From Microbacterium sp. LWH11-1.2 (GTDB lineage Bacteria > Actinomycetota > Actinomycetes > Actinomycetales > Microbacteriaceae), in assembly GCF_038397745.1 (NCBI RefSeq), contig NZ_CP151636.1:248001-312000 (forward strand): a DNA stretch of 64,000 nt, in the 5' to 3' direction. Each line of letters begins with the position of its first letter. Position 1 is the stretch's first letter. Shown here piece after piece: positions 61,653-64,000 of the stretch. The translations under genes and the position numbers were made by a program. The notes beneath the pieces are model-generated. The model did not search any database, was not told the DNA's origin, and saw only the letters and a program-made list of their open reading frames with translations.

Positions 61653-63689
61653 ATGACGAACCCGACCTCCGCCGCTCTCATCGCGCGGTCGAACCGCCTG
61701 GGCGCCGACCCGAAGAACACGAACTACGCCGGCGGCAACACCTCCGCGAAGGGCGCGGCGACCGATCCGGTCACCGGCCGGCCGGTCGAGCTGCTCTGGG
61801 TCAAGGGATCCGGCGGAGACCTCGGCACGCTGAAGGAGTCCGGACTCGCCGTGCTGCGGCTCGACCGTCTGCTCGCGCTCACGGACGTCTACCCCGGGCT
61901 CGAGCGCGAGGACGAGATGGTCGCGGCCTTCGACTACTGCCTGCACGGCAAGGGCGGCGCGGCTCCCTCGATCGACACGGCGATGCACGGCCTCGTGGAT
62001 GCCGCGCACGTCGACCACCTGCACCCCGACTCCGGCATCGCGATCGCGACCGCCGCCGACGGCGAAGCGCTGACGTCCACCATCTTCGGCGACAAGGTCG
62101 TCTGGGTGCCGTGGCGGCGCCCCGGTTTCCAGCTCGGACTCGACATCGCGGCGATCAAGGCCGAGAACCCGCAGGCGATCGGCTGCATCCTGGGCGGTCA
62201 TGGGATCACCGCGTGGGCCGAGACCTCCGAAGAGGTCGAGGCGAACTCCCTCTGGATCATCGACACGGCCGCCGCGTACATCGCCGCGCACGGCAAGGCG
62301 GAGCCCTTCGGCGGCGTCCGCGCCGGTTACGAGGCCCTGGCTGAGAGCGAGCGTCGCGAGCGCGCCGCCGCCCTCGCCCCGACCGTCCGCGGCATCGCCT
62401 CGCACGACCGCCCCCAGATCGGCCACTTCACCGACGCCGACGTCGTGCTCGACTTCCTGGCGTCCGAGAAGGCGCCGGCTCTCGCCGCCCTCGGCACCAG
62501 CTGCCCCGATCACTTCCTGCGCACCAAGGTCAAGCCGCTGATCCTCGACCTGCCCCCGACGGCATCCCTCGAGGAGCAGACTGCGCGTCTGCACGAGCTC
62601 CACGAGGAGTACCGCGCCGACTACCAGGCCTACTACGACGCGCACGCGTCGACGGACTCCCCCGCGATCCGGGGCGCCGACCCGCTCATCGTCCTGATCC
62701 CCGGCGTCGGCATGTTCTCCTACGGCGCCAACAAGCAGACCGCCCGCGTGGCCGGCGAGTTCTACGTCAACGCCATCAACGTGATGCGCGGCGCAGAGGC
62801 GCTGTCCACCTACTCCCCCATCTCCGACGCCGAGAAGTTCCGCATCGAGTACTGGGCGCTGGAGGAGGCGAAGCTGCAGCGGATGCCGAAGCCCCAGAGC
62901 CACCAGGGCCGTATCGCGTTCGTCACGGGTGCGGCATCCGGGATCGGGAAGGCCATCGCCACCCGTCTCGCGGCGGAGGGCGCCTGCGTCGTCATCGCCG
63001 ACCTCGACCTCGAGAAGGCGCAGGCCGCCGCGGCGGAGCTCGGGAACACCGACGTCGCGATCGGCGTCGCGGCGAACGTGGCGGATGCCGACGCGATCCA
63101 GGCCGCGCTGAACCAGGCGCTGCTCGCGTTCGGCGGCGTCGACCTCGTCGTGAACAACGCGGGGCTCTCCCTCTCGAAGCCGCTGCTGGAGACCACCGAG
63201 AAGGACTGGGACCTGCAGCATGACGTGATGGCGAAGGGCTCGTTCCTCGTCTCGAAGGCTGCGGCCCGGGCGCTCATCGACCAGAAGCTCGGCGGTGACA
63301 TCATCTACATCTCGTCGAAGAACTCGGTCTTCGCGGGCCCGAACAACATCGCCTACTCGGCGACCAAGGCCGACCAGGCGCACCAGGTGCGGCTGCTGGC
63401 CGTGGAGCTCGGGGAGTACGGCATCCGTGTGAACGGCATCAACCCCGACGGCGTCGTGCGCGGCTCCGGCATCTTCGCCTCGGGCTGGGGCGCCAACCGC
63501 GCCGCGACCTACGGCGTGGCCGAAGAGGACCTGGGCCAGTACTACGCGAACCGCACGATCCTGAAGCGAGAGGTCGTGCCCGAGAACGTGGCGGATGCCG
63601 TCTTCGTGCTCACCGGACCCGAGCTCAGCCGCACGACCGGACTCCACATCCCCGTCGACTCCGGCGTCGCCGCGGCCTTCCTGCGATGA
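61653..63689 (+). CDS. rhaDE: Rhamnulose-1-phosphate aldolase/lactaldehyde dehydrogenase fusion
   Basis: A 678-residue bifunctional protein. The N-terminal class II aldolase domain (about 1-400) has YAGGNTSAKG, LWVKGSGGDLGT and the zinc region VDHLHPDS with GGHGITAW. The C-terminal short-chain dehydrogenase (about 425-678) has the cofactor motif VTGAASGIGKA and the active-site Ser-Tyr-Lys (SSKNSVFAGPNNIAYSATKA, in part YSATK). It splits rhamnulose 1-phosphate into dihydroxyacetone phosphate and L-lactaldehyde, then oxidises the aldehyde. This fusion is standard in actinobacteria and rhizobia. Confidence 0.9.
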   Translation: MTNPTSAALIARSNRLGADPKNTNYAGGNTSAKGAATDPVTGRPVELLWVKGSGGDLGTLKESGLAVLRLDRLLALTDVYPGLEREDEMVAAFDYCLHGKGGAAPSIDTAMHGLVDAAHVDHLHPDSGIAIATAADGEALTSTIFGDKVVWVPWRRPGFQLGLDIAAIKAENPQAIGCILGGHGITAWAETSEEVEANSLWIIDTAAAYIAAHGKAEPFGGVRAGYEALAESERRERAAALAPTVRGIASHDRPQIGHFTDADVVLDFLASEKAPALAALGTSCPDHFLRTKVKPLILDLPPTASLEEQTARLHELHEEYRADYQAYYDAHASTDSPAIRGADPLIVLIPGVGMFSYGANKQTARVAGEFYVNAINVMRGAEALSTYSPISDAEKFRIEYWALEEAKLQRMPKPQSHQGRIAFVTGAASGIGKAIATRLAAEGACVVIADLDLEKAQAAAAELGNTDVAIGVAANVADADAIQAALNQALLAFGGVDLVVNNAGLSLSKPLLETTEKDWDLQHDVMAKGSFLVSKAAARALIDQKLGGDIIYISSKNSVFAGPNNIAYSATKADQAHQVRLLAVELGEYGIRVNGINPDGVVRGSGIFASGWGANRAATYGVAEEDLGQYYANRTILKREVVPENVADAVFVLTGPELSRTTGLHIPVDSGVAAAFLR

Positions 63690-63711
63690 CCTCCTCGGTC
63701 GGGAGGACGTC

Positions 63712-64000
63712 ATGACCCTGCGCGCCGTCGCGGCCGTCGATCTCGGGGCGACCAGCGGTCGGGTCATGATCGGGCGCGTCGGCGACGGCGTGCTCGAGCT
63801 CGAGCTCGTCTCCCGCTTCCCCAACGGCCCCGTCGAACGCGAGGACGGCCTGCACTGGGACTTCGCGGCGCTGTACGAGCACGTGGTCGAGGGGCTGGCG
63901 CAGGCGGTCCGACGGGAGCCGGCGATCGAGAGCATCGGCATCGACTCGTGGGCCGTCGACTACGGACTCCTCGCGCACGGCGAGCTGCTCGCCGAGCCCT
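63712..64000 (+). CDS. rhaB: Rhamnulokinase, N-terminal part (runs off the window)
   Basis: The gene begins at an ATG with GGGAGGA five bases upstream and continues past the window end. The visible 96 residues show the FGGY-kinase nucleotide motif VDLGATSGRVMIG (about 9-21), RFPNGPVEREDGLHWD and SIGIDSWAVDYGLL, typical of RhaB. It phosphorylates L-rhamnulose for the upstream aldolase. Confidence 0.85.
   Translation, partial: MTLRAVAAVDLGATSGRVMIGRVGDGVLELELVSRFPNGPVEREDGLHWDFAALYEHVVEGLAQAVRREPAIESIGIDSWAVDYGLLAHGELLAEP

Noticed and set aside
61452..63941. 829-codon open frame on the minus strand
   Set aside because: It is antisense to the aldolase/dehydrogenase fusion and rhamnulokinase, whose domains are unambiguous.
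1..64000. CRISPR arrays, rRNA genes, insertion sequences
   Set aside because: No regularly spaced repeats, rRNA sequence or transposase was seen anywhere in the window.

Overview
The window is high-GC DNA with actinobacterial codon use. The gene families, short overlapping operons and LacI/FadR/SorC-regulated sugar modules fit a plant-associated Microbacteriaceae genome, most likely Microbacterium or a close relative. That placement is inferred from style and not from a marker gene. The window divides at a serine tRNA gene (12828-12916, minus).

Left part, about 1-12.8 kb: the end of an integrated mobile element. Its tyrosine integrase (11654-12805) faces the 3' end of tRNA-Ser(GCU), which is the classic attachment configuration. 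Inward lie an excisionase, an HTH protein, a NrdH/glutaredoxin-like protein, a zeta-toxin-like protein, a large predicted PIN-like membrane protein, a MobF relaxase-helicase with two small cargo genes, a small gene behind a convincing LexA (SOS) box, and an AAA-type ATPase broken by a frameshift. The far end of the element is outside the window.

Right part, 13-64 kb: almost entirely catabolism of plant glycans or glycosides. (1) 13.0-19.9 kb holds a FadR-type regulator and a tightly overlapping operon: MFS transporter, erythrulose-type kinase, RpiB-like and TPI-like isomerases, a TIM-barrel decarboxylase candidate (OiaC-like) and a D-apionate oxidoisomerase candidate (ApnO-like). Together these spell a route from D-apionate to D-erythrose 4-phosphate. 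(2) 20.0-27.4 kb holds a sugar ABC importer operon with two Gfo/Idh/MocA oxidoreductases and a ThuA-like protein, divergent from a LacI regulator. (3) 27.5-41 kb holds a GH42 enzyme, a GH140/DUF4038-like enzyme (candidate apiosidase), a SorC-type regulator, a second ABC importer with an Asp/Glu-racemase-family gene, and a GH127-RuBisCO-like protein-DUF1537 kinase operon. The last two enzymes are the known pairing for 3-oxo-isoapionate, giving a second branch from apionate. (4) 41-49.7 kb holds small regulators, a Fic protein with its own operators, a GH2 beta-galactosidase, an aldo/keto reductase, an SMP-30 lactonase, a DUF4862-like protein and an NAD-dependent epimerase/dehydratase. (5) 49.8-64 kb holds two GH78 alpha-L-rhamnosidases, a LacI regulator, a third ABC importer, and L-rhamnose isomerase, a rhamnulose-1-phosphate aldolase/dehydrogenase fusion and the start of rhamnulokinase.

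Read together, the cell appears to import apiose-, rhamnose-, galactose- and arabinose-bearing oligosaccharides or glycosides, cut them in the cytoplasm (no glycosidase here shows a signal peptide), oxidise apiose to apionate and finish it by two parallel branches, while rhamnose follows the phosphorylated aldolase route. Repeated operator motifs tie distant promoters together: LacI-type TGAAACGATTCA from 36 to 60 kb, and SorC-candidate TGAA-N6-TTCA at 31.2 and 36.2 kb.
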